From positions 1-64,000 of the forward strand of contig DAOUSW010000005.1 of the NCBI GenBank assembly GCA_030627005.1: DNA of 64,000 nt, written 5' to 3'. This document shows, piece by piece, positions 54,728 through 63,969 of this stretch. The notes below the pieces were generated by a model. That model was given only the letters and a program-made list of their open reading frames with translations. It did not search any database and was not told the DNA's origin. The translations under genes were made by a program, and so were the position numbers. How positions within the stretch are numbered: position 1 is the stretch's first letter; each line of letters opens with the position of its first letter. The DNA comes from MTP4 sp9310u (GTDB lineage Archaea; Halobacteriota; Methanosarcinia; Methanosarcinales; Methanosarcinaceae).

Positions 54728-55492
54728 ATGATCGAAATACTGAAAATCCTCTTCTGCATGCCCTTTTTGCTCTACTCATGCTACTCCGACCTGAAGGCCC
54801 GGCGGGTCTCCAATAAGGTCTGGAAATACATGCTAGCCTCGGGCTCGGTCTTTGTCCTCTATGAACTTGCTACAGGCGGGGTTCCCTATCTCAAAGCCCT
54901 TCTCATTTCCGGTGTAATCGTATTTGTTATCGTCTACATCCTTTTCCAGTTCGGGGCTTTCGGAGGCGGGGATGCAAAAGGGTTGATCGTGCTTTCCATC
55001 CTTCTTCCCACTTACCCGGTCTTCAGGCTGGGCGGGGAATTTTATCCCCTGCTCGGCCTTCCTCCTATCGGGCTCTTTACGTTCACGGTGCTCGGAAATG
55101 CCCTGCTCCTCACAATCATCGTGCCCCTCGGGATGTTTTGCTACAACCTCCTGCACTTTTCCCCTGAGATGCTCAAAAAGCCCTTCTACATGTTCATAGG
55201 GTACAGGACTGCGATTTCTTCCCTGAAGAATAAAGAGCACCTCGGCCTGCTCGAGAAGTTTGAGATGAATGAAGCCGGAGAATTGAAACGGAGCTTTGCC
55301 AGGGCTGGGCTTAACTTCGATGCAAACCTGAAGCCCGAACTTGAAGAATACGTAAAAAAAGGTTTGATTGGAAACGAGGTCTGGGTGACTCCCGGCCTTC
55401 CGTTCATGCTTTCGATTACTGCAGGTTTTGTTGCTGCAGTTGTGTTTGGCGACCTCCTGTTTTACATGGTCATGCACTTGATGCTTGGGTGA
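54728..55492 (+). CDS. Type IV prepilin/preflagellin peptidase, A24 family
   Basis: Membrane aspartyl protease that removes class III signal peptides from archaellins and pilins. The 254-residue protein has the two catalytic aspartates in CYSDLKARRVSN (about residue 21) and in FGGGDAKGLI (GxGD, about residue 80) between helices. A soluble segment (residues about 155-215) lies before the last helices. It resembles the archaeal FlaK/EppA group. No pilin or archaellin genes lie nearby. Confidence 0.88.
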   Translation: MIEILKILFCMPFLLYSCYSDLKARRVSNKVWKYMLASGSVFVLYELATGGVPYLKALLISGVIVFVIVYILFQFGAFGGGDAKGLIVLSILLPTYPVFRLGGEFYPLLGLPPIGLFTFTVLGNALLLTIIVPLGMFCYNLLHFSPEMLKKPFYMFIGYRTAISSLKNKEHLGLLEKFEMNEAGELKRSFARAGLNFDANLKPELEEYVKKGLIGNEVWVTPGLPFMLSITAGFVAAVVFGDLLFYMVMHLMLG

Positions 55493-55527
55493 ACACTTGT
55501 CTCAGGCATTGCAGTAACGGACTCTTT

Positions 55528-55688
55528 TATAGTCCCGAACGTAAATATTTACACTTACATTATAACCACGGAAGACACCGAAAGCACGGAAGGACTGTGC
55601 CCATATTTCCTTTATTCCGTGTTTTCTGTGCTTTCTGTGGTTAAACTTTCACTTGGCATTGGTGAAGGAATTTGGGTCCTTGACTATA
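55528..55688 (-). mobile_element. 161-bp MITE-like repeat, copy C
   Basis: Reverse orientation relative to copy A, with TATAGTC and GACTATA ends and the internal hairpin arms. It lies between the convergent 3' ends of the prepilin peptidase and cbiE, where a hairpin could also serve as a terminator. Confidence 0.88.
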
Positions 55689-55747
55689 GATCAAAAATGG
55701 ATCAAAAAATGCTCAAAAAATGAATTAAAATGGATCAAAAAAGGTTT

Positions 55748-56335
55748 TCAGCGCTTCTGCACGATCATAAGCCCGTAAAGGATAGTTTCTGCAATCGGGG
55801 GGTTTTCAGGGGTTCCTTTTGCAATCTTCTCTTCCGGGTAGCCGAGGTTTTCACAGGTGTAGAGTTCCGCCGAAAGGCCCATTTCCAGAAGGACTTCGGC
55901 AACTTCTTCGGAGCCGAATTTAGCGTCGGGAAGTAAAAATACATTCCTCCTGTTTTTCAGTTCCCGGACCAGTTCGCCTTTTGCGGGCTCGAAGTCCCTG
56001 CCGTGGGCAGTAATTGCTGTGAGGTTTGTAAGGTTCACTCTCGTGCGGGCACAGGCTACCTGCATTGATGAGATCCCCGGGATTACGGTATCCTTTTCTC
56101 CTGCAAACTTCCCGAGGCCGGAAAACATGGGGTCTCCCGTGGACAGGACCACGGCGTCGTCGGGCAGGAGGTGGAGGGACTTGTAGTCCTTGATCGTGTT
56201 TGTCTTGCAGGTGATGTATTTCTGTGCAAGTTCAAGAGCCCGTTTTGCGCCGTAAACGATCGATGCATTCTGAATAGCCTCGATCCCTTCTTCCGTGAGC
56301 ATGCCGGGCCCGACCCCGACTCCTACCACTATCAT
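55748..56335 (-). CDS. cbiE: Cobalt-precorrin-7 (C5)-methyltransferase CbiE
   Basis: SAM-dependent methylation of the corrin precursor at C5 in the anaerobic cobalamin pathway. The 195-residue protein starts with VVGVGVGPGMLTEEGIEAIQ, followed by AVVLSTGDPMFSGLG and PGISSMQVACAR, all hallmarks of the tetrapyrrole methylase fold. The partner CbiT (C15 methylation and decarboxylation) is not in this window. It follows cbiD after 40 bp on the same strand. Corrinoids made here serve methyl carriers such as MtaC. Confidence 0.93.
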   Translation of the reverse strand: MIVVGVGVGPGMLTEEGIEAIQNASIVYGAKRALELAQKYITCKTNTIKDYKSLHLLPDDAVVLSTGDPMFSGLGKFAGEKDTVIPGISSMQVACARTRVNLTNLTAITAHGRDFEPAKGELVRELKNRRNVFLLPDAKFGSEEVAEVLLEMGLSAELYTCENLGYPEEKIAKGTPENPPIAETILYGLMIVQKR

Positions 56336-56375
56336 GCTTTTTTACCTCTGTCCGCTTTTGTATTTTTATTCTCAC

Positions 56376-57395
56376 TCAATTCTCACTCTTGCTGTCCATC
56401 AGGACCGAGCCGTCCCTTTCGATGACAACAATCCTTGCGCCATTCCCTTTTTCGATTGCCATCTTGAAGGCTTCTTTCAGGCGCTCGTGTTCCGGGGCTT
56501 TTTCAAGCATCTCCACGACTGTTGCATAGCCGCTTCCTTCGAGCATCTGCGGGTTGCCCCATTTCAGGACAAGGCCCGGAAGGCCGCAGATCACAATGTC
56601 TCCCGAGGCCGCCCCGAGCCCTTCGGAGATCCGGCTCCCGACCATAACCACGGTATAGTCAGGGAAAAGCATGTGGGAATAGCGCATCCCTATGCGCCCG
56701 GTGGTCAGGACCACTTTGTCGGTACAGCGGATCAGGTCTCCTTTCATCTCGCCAAGGTGGTCGTTCCAGGGCTCAACGAAGCCGGTGCTTCCGAGGACTG
56801 AAATCCCGCCTTCGACTCCTATCCTGCTGTTCAGGGTTTCTTTTCCGATCCTTTCTCCCTCGGGAATCGAAATCGTGACTTCCGCTCCCCGCAGGCCCAG
56901 TTCTTCCACGGCTTCCTGCACCGCGGCTTTGATCTGCCCCATGGGGTTCGGGTTGATTGCAGGCTGACCTTTCGGGACCTGGAGCCCGTCCCTCTTTACA
57001 ACCCCTATGCCCTTTCCGCCAAGGATACGGATCCCGTCAGCTTCCCTGGCTTCGCCCACAAACTCAAGGCCGCGGGTGATATCGGATTCGTGGTCGTTCT
57101 GGATCTTTTTTACAATGGCACGCCCTGAACCCGATTCGCTTACTTCAAGGTATGCCCTGAGCCCTGCAGGGGTCGGGACGGAAACGCGGTCAACTGTTTT
57201 TTTAAGGGAGAGGACCGCGGCTTTTGCTGCGGCAGTGGCAGTGGTCCCGGTGGTGTACCCGCGTTTCAGAACAGAACCGTCGCTCAGGACGACGATCATT
57301 CCGGATGCCACTTTTTCTTCCACTTCTTCCCTGGGCATCCCGGTGCGGGCTATCCATTCTTCCGGGATGTCAAAATTGTTAACGGGATCTATCAT
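56376..57395 (-). CDS. cbiD: Cobalt-precorrin-5B (C1)-methyltransferase CbiD
   Basis: SAM-dependent C1 methylation step of anaerobic cobalamin synthesis. The 339-residue protein has the CbiD signature LKRGYTTGTTATAAAKAAVL near the N-terminus, GKGIGVVKRDGLQVPKGQPA INPNPM in the middle, and GSTGFVEPWNDHLGE. It is the first gene of a cbiD-cbiE operon. The ATG at 57395 is the only reasonable start. Confidence 0.95.
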   Translation of the reverse strand: MIDPVNNFDIPEEWIARTGMPREEVEEKVASGMIVVLSDGSVLKRGYTTGTTATAAAKAAVLSLKKTVDRVSVPTPAGLRAYLEVSESGSGRAIVKKIQNDHESDITRGLEFVGEAREADGIRILGGKGIGVVKRDGLQVPKGQPAINPNPMGQIKAAVQEAVEELGLRGAEVTISIPEGERIGKETLNSRIGVEGGISVLGSTGFVEPWNDHLGEMKGDLIRCTDKVVLTTGRIGMRYSHMLFPDYTVVMVGSRISEGLGAASGDIVICGLPGLVLKWGNPQMLEGSGYATVVEMLEKAPEHERLKEAFKMAIEKGNGARIVVIERDGSVLMDSKSEN

Positions 57396-57951
57396 GGAAG
57401 ATATTCAGGGGTTTTTTGTATAAATATATTGATGTGGAAATTTGGAAATGGCCTGATTTTATCCTGCCTGAATTGAAAATATCCTGGATTTATCCTGTCT
57501 GAACCTATCCGGAATTTATTCTGACAGAAAACATCCTGAACAAAAAAAGACATCCGAAAACAGCTTTAAGAAAAGGGGTGGCACCATTCCAGGGTGTTGG
57601 GGATATTTCATTCGTTTTTTCTGGAAATGGGGGGTATCCAGGTTTTGGGAATGGGGGGGGTTTCCATTCTCTCATGGGGGGTTGGTGTGTGAAAAATAGC
57701 CCGGAATGGTGCCTATAAAGATGCCAGTTCTATGCCTGACACCTGTTCCTAACTCTTCAGTTATATTATATAAATGTTTAGCAAATACTTATCTTTTTTC
57801 CAGTGTGTCATTTGTTGACATGGGTAGTAATTGTTAGTCTATATACCTGATGTATCTTCCTCCCGGTAGTGTTTTCCAATACTGGCAAATCAGCTCTTGT
57901 TCCCGAGAGTTTGATTATTTGTTTTATGTTGGGGTGCGCAGCCCTGCGGGT
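57396..57951. other. Intergenic region with a TIR-flanked element
   Basis: Besides the element at 57580-57713, the region has ATCCTG.. direct repeats near 57463-57545 and AT-rich sequence at 57755-57850. No gene is seen between cbiD and the mutL 3' end. Confidence 0.5.
57580..57713. repeat. 134-bp segment with 15-bp inverted ends
   Basis: GGCACCATTCCAGGG at 57580-57594 is mirrored by GCCCGGAATGGTGCC at 57699-57713 (14 of 15 positions). Between them the sequence is rich in G-runs (GGGGGGTATCC, GGGGGGGG, GGGGGGTTGG). It could be a small non-autonomous element or one large structured RNA. Confidence 0.65.
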
Positions 57952-60164
57952 TTACTGGATTCTGGCAAACATCCTGTCAAGTTCCCCTCTCGTGAAGGTG
58001 AGGACCGTGGGCCGGCCGTGGGGGCAGGAGTAGGGATTTTCCGCCTGTTTCAGCTGTTCCACCAGTTCTTCCATCTGCCGCAAACTGCAAGCAGCCCCCC
58101 CTTTGATTGCCGCCCTGCAGGCCATGGTCTTGCAGACCTGTTCGGAAACTCCCGTGTCCTTTTTGATCTTTCCGCCCGCAAGCAGCTCCGAGATGAGGTC
58201 GTGGATAATCCCCGGGTCTTCCAGGCGCCCGAAGACGTCCGGCACGAAAGTCACCACATAGGTGTTGTCCCCGAATTCCGAGATTCCAAAACCGTGTTCT
58301 TCAAGGTAGGGGATGTATTCTTCCATGAGCACCTTTTCTTTCGGGGTCAGGTCTATAGTAATCGGGGTGATCAGTTCCTGGACCCTGTTCTTTTTCATCT
58401 TCAGGATCTGCTCGTAGAGGACGCGCTCGTGGGCGGCGTGCTGGTCGATTATCACAAGGTCCTCCCCTTTTTCGGCAAGGATATAGATCTTCGAGACCTG
58501 GCCAATGATCCGGAGGCCTTCAAGGGGGTCAGTGTTGGCTTTTTTATTCGCTTTTTGCGCCGGGTATTCCCTTTCTACCTCTTTTTCAGTCCCCTTTTCG
58601 GTCTCCTTTTTCAGTCCCTTTTTCAGTCCCCTTTTCAGTTCCTTTTTCAGTCCCCTTTTCAGTTCCTTTTTCAGTCCCTTTTTCAGTCCCTTTTTCAGTC
58701 CCCTTTTCAGTTCCTTTTTCAGTCCCCTTTTCAGTCCCTTTTTCAGTTCCCTTTTCAGTCCCCTTTTCAGTCTCTTTTTCAGTCTCTTTTTCAGTCCCCT
58801 TTTCTATCTCTTTTTCTTTTCTTTCTTCTCCTGTCGCCTTTTCCTCTTCCTTTTCTTTTCCGGCTTCTTTCCTATCACTCTCGCTGGTAATATCCAGGAG
58901 CCGCTCCGATCTTTTCAGTCTTCTTTCGGTATCTTTTACCGGATAACTGTAGGTTTCGGGTTTTTCCCTGAAGAGTTTGCTTCCGCCTGCCGGAACTTCT
59001 GCGGCTCTTACGATGTCTTTTCCGGGACCATTCCCGGGACCATTCCCGGGCTTTTCCGAAGTATCCGTTTTTTCAGGGAACTGCACCCTGCCCTCCGGCT
59101 CCCGGACTTCCAGGGTTTTCTGGTGGGTTTTGCCTTCCTTTTCCCTTATCTCGGGAGCAAGCCCGTGTTCCGAAAGGGTCTTTTCCACGGCTGCAGTCAC
59201 TGCATTGCTGATTTCCTCTTCCCTGCTGAAGCGGACCTCTGCTTTTCGCGGGTGCACGTTTACGTCCACTTCCTGCGGGTCAAGGGTCAGGGAGAGCACA
59301 GCTACAGGGTAACGTCCTTTTGGAATTTTCGTGTAGTAGCCCTGGCGGATGGCTGCGTTTACGGCTTTTGAGGTCACGGGGCGGGTGTTTACAAAGAGGA
59401 ACAGCTGGTCTCCGGTTCCCCGTGTAAGTTCGGGCTTTGAGACGCAGCCCCGGATAACAACGTCCCCTGTCAGGGATTCCACGGGGAGCATGGACCTGGC
59501 AGTTTCGGGGCCTAGCAGGTTTACTACACTGTTCAAAAGTTCGCTTGAGGCGGGGTTTCTGAGAACGGGCTTTCCGTCGCTGAGAAGTGTGAATGAAATC
59601 TCAGGGTTTGCTAGGGCGAGTTTCATTACAACGTCCGTGATATGGGCAAGTTCGGTCCTGTCGCTTTTCAGGTACTTTTGCCTTGCCGGGGTGTTGTAAA
59701 AGAGGTCTTTTACGTGTACAGCTGTTCCCGGAGCCGTGCCGACATTCGAGCTTTCCAGTACCTGCCCTCCGTGGATAACCACCTTCGTGCCTGCGAGTTC
59801 TTCGGGGGGGCGGGTCAGGATTTCCACTTTCGCGATAGCAGTAATGGAGGAGAGGGCTTCTCCCCGGAAACCCATGGTGGCCACGGTGTCCAGGTCTTCG
59901 ATTTTCGTAAGCTTGCTTGTTGCGTGTTTTTCATATGCGAGCAGGGCATCTGCCCGGCTCATCCCGCAGCCATTGTCCCGGACTAGAATCGATTTCTTGC
60001 CCCCCTTTCTCGACCTCGATCCGGACCTCGGTGGCTCCGGCATCGATTGCGTTGTCTACCAGTTCCTTTATGGCGGATGCGGGACGTTCGATCACCTCCC
60101 CGGCTGCGATCTTGTTTATTGTATCCTTATCAAGGATCCTGATTTTATTTCCTTGCCCTTCCAT
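57952..60164 (-). pseudogene. mutL: Mismatch repair protein MutL, two frameshifts in this sequence
   Basis: Partner of MutS in mismatch repair: ATP-driven clamp with a nicking endonuclease. Three frames together give the full protein. N-terminal GHKL ATPase: KIAAGEVIERPASAIKELVD, LVRDNGCGM, KHATSKL and GFRGEALSSI. C-terminal domain: DQHAAHERVLYE (the DQHAx2Ex4E nuclease motif), ACRAAIKGG and CPHGRPT. The linker contains about seventeen E-K-G-T repeats. Frame breaks: a G6 run (C6 at 60000-60005) where five would join EVEKGG to KKSILV, and a 13-nt unit in the 12-bp array at 58600-58612. The start ATG at 60164 (MEGQGNKIRI) follows AAGGAG. It lies downstream of mutS with a MITE-like copy between. 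Confidence 0.9.
58588..58804 (-). repeat. 12-bp tandem repeats in the mutL linker
   Basis: About eighteen units of GAAAAAGGGACT type (minus strand) encode Glu-Lys-Gly/Glu-Thr quartets. All units are 12 bp except one of 13 bp at 58600-58612, which has five A where four would keep frame and therefore breaks mutL. Each unit holds short A and G runs prone to slippage. Confidence 0.9.
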
Positions 60165-60248
60165 GCCTCTTTCTCCTTTTTTCATTTCGTGAGATGTAAT
60201 TTGCTAGCTCTTTCAGTTCGTGATGCTTAACCTGGCAGCTTTTTCAAT

Positions 60249-60409
60249 TATAGTCCCGGACATAAATATTTACACTTACTTTATAACCACGGAAGACACA
60301 GAAAGCACGGAAGGATTGTGGCCCAATTTCTTTTATTCCGTGTTTTCCGTGCTTTCTGTGGTTAAACTTTCACTTGAGATTGGTGAAGGAATTTGGGTCA
60401 TTGACTATA
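60249..60409 (-). mobile_element. 161-bp MITE-like repeat, copy D
   Basis: Reverse orientation relative to copy A, nearly identical to copy C, with TATAGTC/GACTATA ends. It occupies most of the 282-bp gap between mutS and mutL and could uncouple their transcription. Confidence 0.88.
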
Positions 60410-60446
60410 GTGAAACTTAACCAGGCAGCTTTTCAATTAGTGAAAC

Positions 60447-63215
60447 TTAACCCAGCAACTTTTTCAGTTCGTGAAGCTTGTTCATGGCTTCAAGGGGGGT
60501 CATATCGTCCACATTCAGCCTTTTCAGGGCGACTTCCACGGGACTTTGCCTGTTTGCCTGCGCCTGGGTCCCGCCTCCGCTGCCGGGGTCGAAAAGCAGC
60601 ATCTGGGTGTAGCGCGTGGCTGCCTTGCCTTTTTTCCTTTTCCCGTTTTCCCCTTCTTCGGCTTCTTCAAGCAGGTTTTCCCGTTCCAGTTCCTTCAGGA
60701 TCTCGTTTGCCCTGTCTATCACCTTTTCCGGGACCCCTGCAAGCCTTGCAACCTGGATCCCGTAACTCCGGTCCGTTGCCCCCGGGACGATTTTCCGCAG
60801 GAAAACCAGTTCGTGGCCTTCTTCTTTTACCGCGATGTGGTAGTTTTTGACCCGCTTTAATTTTTCTTCAAGAGCTGTCAACTGGTGGTAATGCGTGGCA
60901 AAAAGGGCTCTTACCCCGACCTTTCCCCGGTTGTGCAGGTACTCAACAACGGCTTTTGCGATGCTGTACCCGTCGTAGGTGCTTGTCCCCCTCCCTATCT
61001 CGTCCAGGAGGACCAGGCTTTTTGGGCTTGCGTTGTTCAGGATGTTTGCAAGCTCAACCATCTCTACCATGAAAGTACTCTGCCCGCTTGCCAGGTCGTC
61101 AAAGGCCCCTATCCTCGTAAAGACCTGGTCCACGGTCCCGATGGAGGCATGGGACGCCGGGACAAAGGAGCCTGCCTGGGCCATGATTGCGATCAGGGCA
61201 CTCTGGCGCATGTAAGTGGACTTTCCTGCCATGTTCGGGCCCGTTACCAGTAAAAACTGCTTTTCCTTGCAGTCCATTTCGGTGTCATTAGGGACAAACC
61301 CCCCTGGAACGGTATTTTCCACAACAGGGTGTCTTCCGTCTCTGATCAGGATCTTGCAGTCCTCGGTCAGCTGGGGGCGGACGTAGTTGTTGTTTTCGGA
61401 AGCCTCCGCCAGGTTGGCTAGCACGTCCAGGGTCCCGGTGCTTTCCGCTGTCTGCTGCAGTTTCCTTGAGTATCCTGCAACGGTTTTCGTGATTTTTGCG
61501 AAGATCTCGTATTCCAGGGCCACAGCTTTTTCGTTTGCAGAGAGGATCAGGCTTTCTTTTTCCTTCAGTTCCGGTGTGAAGAAGCGCTCGGCATTGGTCA
61601 TGGTCTGCTTTCTGATGTAGTCTTCGGGCACCTGGGCGCTGTTAGCGTTGGTAACTTCGATGTAGTATCCAAAGACCTTATTATACCCGACTTTCAGGGA
61701 CTTGATCCCGGATTTTTCCCTCTCCTTTTGCTGGAAAGCGGCAATCCACTGCTTGCTGTTGCTTGCAATGTCCCTCAGTTCGTCCAGCTCTTCATTGTAG
61801 CCCTTTTTGATCATCCCGCCTTCCCGGACCGTTAGAGGCGCTTCGTCCGCGATTCCCTTTTCGATCAGTTCCGCCAGGGTTTCGAGTTCCGGGAATGCCT
61901 CGAGTTCCTTTCCTATCTCTTCCAGGAGTTTCGAGCTGGTCTTCTCGAGCAGGCAGTCCCTTACGGGCACAACGGCTGTCAGGGATTTTTTCAGGGCTAC
62001 AAGGTCCCTTGCGTTTGAGTTCCCGTACACGATGCGGCCGACCAGGCGTTCGATGTCCCGGACCTCGAAGAGCCAGTCCCGGATGTCATAGCGGAGCAGG
62101 GCGTCTCCTGCCAGTTCTTCCACGGCGTCCAGCCGCCGGTTGATATGTTCGACGGAAAGGAGCGGTTTCAGGAGCCATTTTTTCAGGGCCCGGCTCCCCA
62201 TGGGGGTCTTTGTGCTGTCCAGCACCTTAAAAAGCGAGTTTTCATTCCCGCCGTCCCGCACATTTTTCACGATTTCCAGGTTGCGCAGGGTTATTGCGTC
62301 GAGCACCATGAACTCGGAGTTCGAGTAGGTCCGCAGGGTGTTTATGTGGGCAAGGTCCCGCATCTGGGTGGTCTTTGCGTATTCCAGGGCTGCCCAGGCC
62401 GAATATACCGCAAACTCCAGGTTTTCACAGCCCATGCCTTCCAGGGTCGCAACCCCGAAGTGTTTTTTAAGCATCTCTCCCGCTTCTCCTGTCCCGGAAA
62501 GTTCGGGGGCGAATTCGTGGACAATGGTCTGGTCCCTGAGCCGGCCTGCAAGTTCGGGGTTTCCGTAAAGGGATGGGGGCAGGATGCATTCTGCCGGGTG
62601 CATGCGGGCAAGTTCGCTCATAAGCTTTTCAAAACCCTCAGAGTCCCTGAACTGGGTGGTCAGGAATTCCCCTGTGGAGATGTCCAGAAAAGAGACACCG
62701 AGTTCCATTTCCCCGGGGTTTTTGTCGCTTTTGCCGGCTTTGCCGCTTTTCCCTGCTTTATCTCCTTTCTCGCCTTTCCCGTTCCCACCTTTGCCGCTTT
62801 TGCCGCTTTCCCGGCCTGCTACTGCCATCAGGTAGTTATTCGAGGCGTCGGAAAACATGGAGGAATCTATGGCTGTCCCCGGGGTCACTACCCGGACAAC
62901 ACCCCGTTTCACGACTCCTTTTGCCTGTTTCGGGTCTTCGAGCTGCTCGCAGATTGCCACGTTGTACCCTTTGTTGATCAGCCTCGGGAGGTAGGTGTCA
63001 ATGGCATGGTATGGGATTCCTGCAAGCGGCATCTTTTCCCCGGACTTATCCTTCCCCCGGGCGGTAAGGGTAATTTCCAGTTCCCTTGCGATTGTCTTTG
63101 CGTCTTCCCCGAAAGACTCGTAGAAATCGCCCATCCGGAAGAAGATGAGGGCATCAGGGTGTGCTTGCTTTGCTTCATAGTACTGGCGCATTGCAGGGGT
63201 CATCTGGTCATTCAT
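60447..63215 (-). CDS. mutS: DNA mismatch repair protein MutS
   Basis: Recognises mismatches and recruits MutL. The 922-residue protein is complete: domain I with the mismatch-reading FFRMGDFYESFG, core and clamp domains, Walker A VTGPNMAGKSTYMRQSA (about 655-670), Walker B LVLLDEIGRGTSTYDG (about 728-743) and LFATHYHQL. An unusual Gly/Lys/Ser-rich insertion (residues about 134-170, with GKSGKAGKSDKNPG) sits between domains I and II, similar in spirit to the low-complexity linker of mutL. The C-terminal helix-turn-helix end LEAMNKLHELKKLLG is present. Bacterial-type MutS/L in archaea points to ancient transfer. Confidence 0.97.
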   Translation of the reverse strand: MNDQMTPAMRQYYEAKQAHPDALIFFRMGDFYESFGEDAKTIARELEITLTARGKDKSGEKMPLAGIPYHAIDTYLPRLINKGYNVAICEQLEDPKQAKGVVKRGVVRVVTPGTAIDSSMFSDASNNYLMAVAGRESGKSGKGGNGKGEKGDKAGKSGKAGKSDKNPGEMELGVSFLDISTGEFLTTQFRDSEGFEKLMSELARMHPAECILPPSLYGNPELAGRLRDQTIVHEFAPELSGTGEAGEMLKKHFGVATLEGMGCENLEFAVYSAWAALEYAKTTQMRDLAHINTLRTYSNSEFMVLDAITLRNLEIVKNVRDGGNENSLFKVLDSTKTPMGSRALKKWLLKPLLSVEHINRRLDAVEELAGDALLRYDIRDWLFEVRDIERLVGRIVYGNSNARDLVALKKSLTAVVPVRDCLLEKTSSKLLEEIGKELEAFPELETLAELIEKGIADEAPLTVREGGMIKKGYNEELDELRDIASNSKQWIAAFQQKEREKSGIKSLKVGYNKVFGYYIEVTNANSAQVPEDYIRKQTMTNAERFFTPELKEKESLILSANEKAVALEYEIFAKITKTVAGYSRKLQQTAESTGTLDVLANLAEASENNNYVRPQLTEDCKILIRDGRHPVVENTVPGGFVPNDTEMDCKEKQFLLVTGPNMAGKSTYMRQSALIAIMAQAGSFVPASHASIGTVDQVFTRIGAFDDLASGQSTFMVEMVELANILNNASPKSLVLLDEIGRGTSTYDGYSIAKAVVEYLHNRGKVGVRALFATHYHQLTALEEKLKRVKNYHIAVKEEGHELVFLRKIVPGATDRSYGIQVARLAGVPEKVIDRANEILKELERENLLEEAEEGENGKRKKGKAATRYTQMLLFDPGSGGGTQAQANRQSPVEVALKRLNVDDMTPLEAMNKLHELKKLLG

Positions 63216-63478
63216 TTTTTATTCCACTGTAAGCTGTTAAGTCGGTTTGGTATAAAATAGAAAGTCGAGTGCAGTTGGTAGGGTCAAATTATCCCGGTCA
63301 AATTATCCCCGGTAAATTAGCTTAAACCTGCTGCCGCAGCCCAGCCGATGCTCGCTATTGCCGGATTGCTGCAGCTTGAATTTTATGCTTTTTGAATGCT
63401 ATGCCTTTATGTGAATCCTGCTTCTTATATATAATTTAACAATTCGGAATTGTAAGCCGATCAAAGGAGGAACCTGTT

Positions 63479-63685
63479 CTGAGCCGGGAAAAATTGATCG
63501 AGGTCTGTCCTGTCTGCGGGAATTCGGATCTCTACTACGAGGTCGGTGGGTATGCCGGCAAAGTCTACCACTGCAAGGAATGCGGGTATATGGGAGCTTT
63601 CATTGTAGAGGGGAATGAGGAAATGGTTGATAAAATCCGGGAAAAGTATAAGCGGGAAAAGGAGAAGGTGGCGGAAGAAAAGTAA
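63479..63685 (+). CDS. Small zinc-ribbon protein, CTG start
   Basis: A 68-residue protein with one zinc ribbon, CPVCGNSDLYYEVGG and CKECGYMGAFI, and a helical basic tail (IREKYKREKEKV). Function unknown; such ribbons bind nucleic acid or act as subunits. AAAGGAGG at 63463-63470 lies eight bases before CTG at 63479, giving the start LSREKLIEVCPVCG; the TTG at 63494 used by the conventional frame is 23 bases away, too far. I therefore favour the CTG. Confidence 0.75.
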   Translation: MSREKLIEVCPVCGNSDLYYEVGGYAGKVYHCKECGYMGAFIVEGNEEMVDKIREKYKREKEKVAEEK

Positions 63686-63741
63686 GCCGGTAAAAAAATT
63701 TCATAGAAATATTTTTAACTGTCTTGGTCATTTAAGGCATC

Positions 63742-63879
63742 ATGAGCACTATTAATAGTTCCAGCACTTTAGTTACAAGCTCCTTTACTCAAGTCATGCC
63801 AGGGGAGTTGTTTTTTGCAATTTTTCTCATTTTGATATTCTGCATTTTCTACTTATTTTACAGGAAAAAGAGAAAGTGA
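63742..63879 (+). CDS. Small single-helix membrane protein
   Basis: A 45-residue frame with a polar N-terminus rich in Ser/Thr, one membrane helix (ELFFAIFLILIFCIFYLFYR) and a basic end RKKRK. The topology is that of a real small membrane protein, but no close family is known to me and the ribosome-binding site is poor. Confidence 0.4.
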   Translation: MSTINSSSTLVTSSFTQVMPGELFFAIFLILIFCIFYLFYRKKRK

Positions 63880-63969
63880 CATCTGGGAAATATATCTGTA
63901 ATCTTTTTTGAATTCTTCTCCCAAAGCTACAAGGTTTTTGGATTCGCCTGTGGATAAACGGGGTTCTCA

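Noticed and set aside
58505..59371. 288-residue and 346-residue ORFs opposite mutL (57850-59371)
   Set aside because: Their sequences are Phe/Ser/Pro repeats created by translating the mutL 12-bp array in reverse.
62145..63260. 371-residue ORF opposite mutS
   Set aside because: Antisense to a complete MutS with all motifs; no recognisable protein features.
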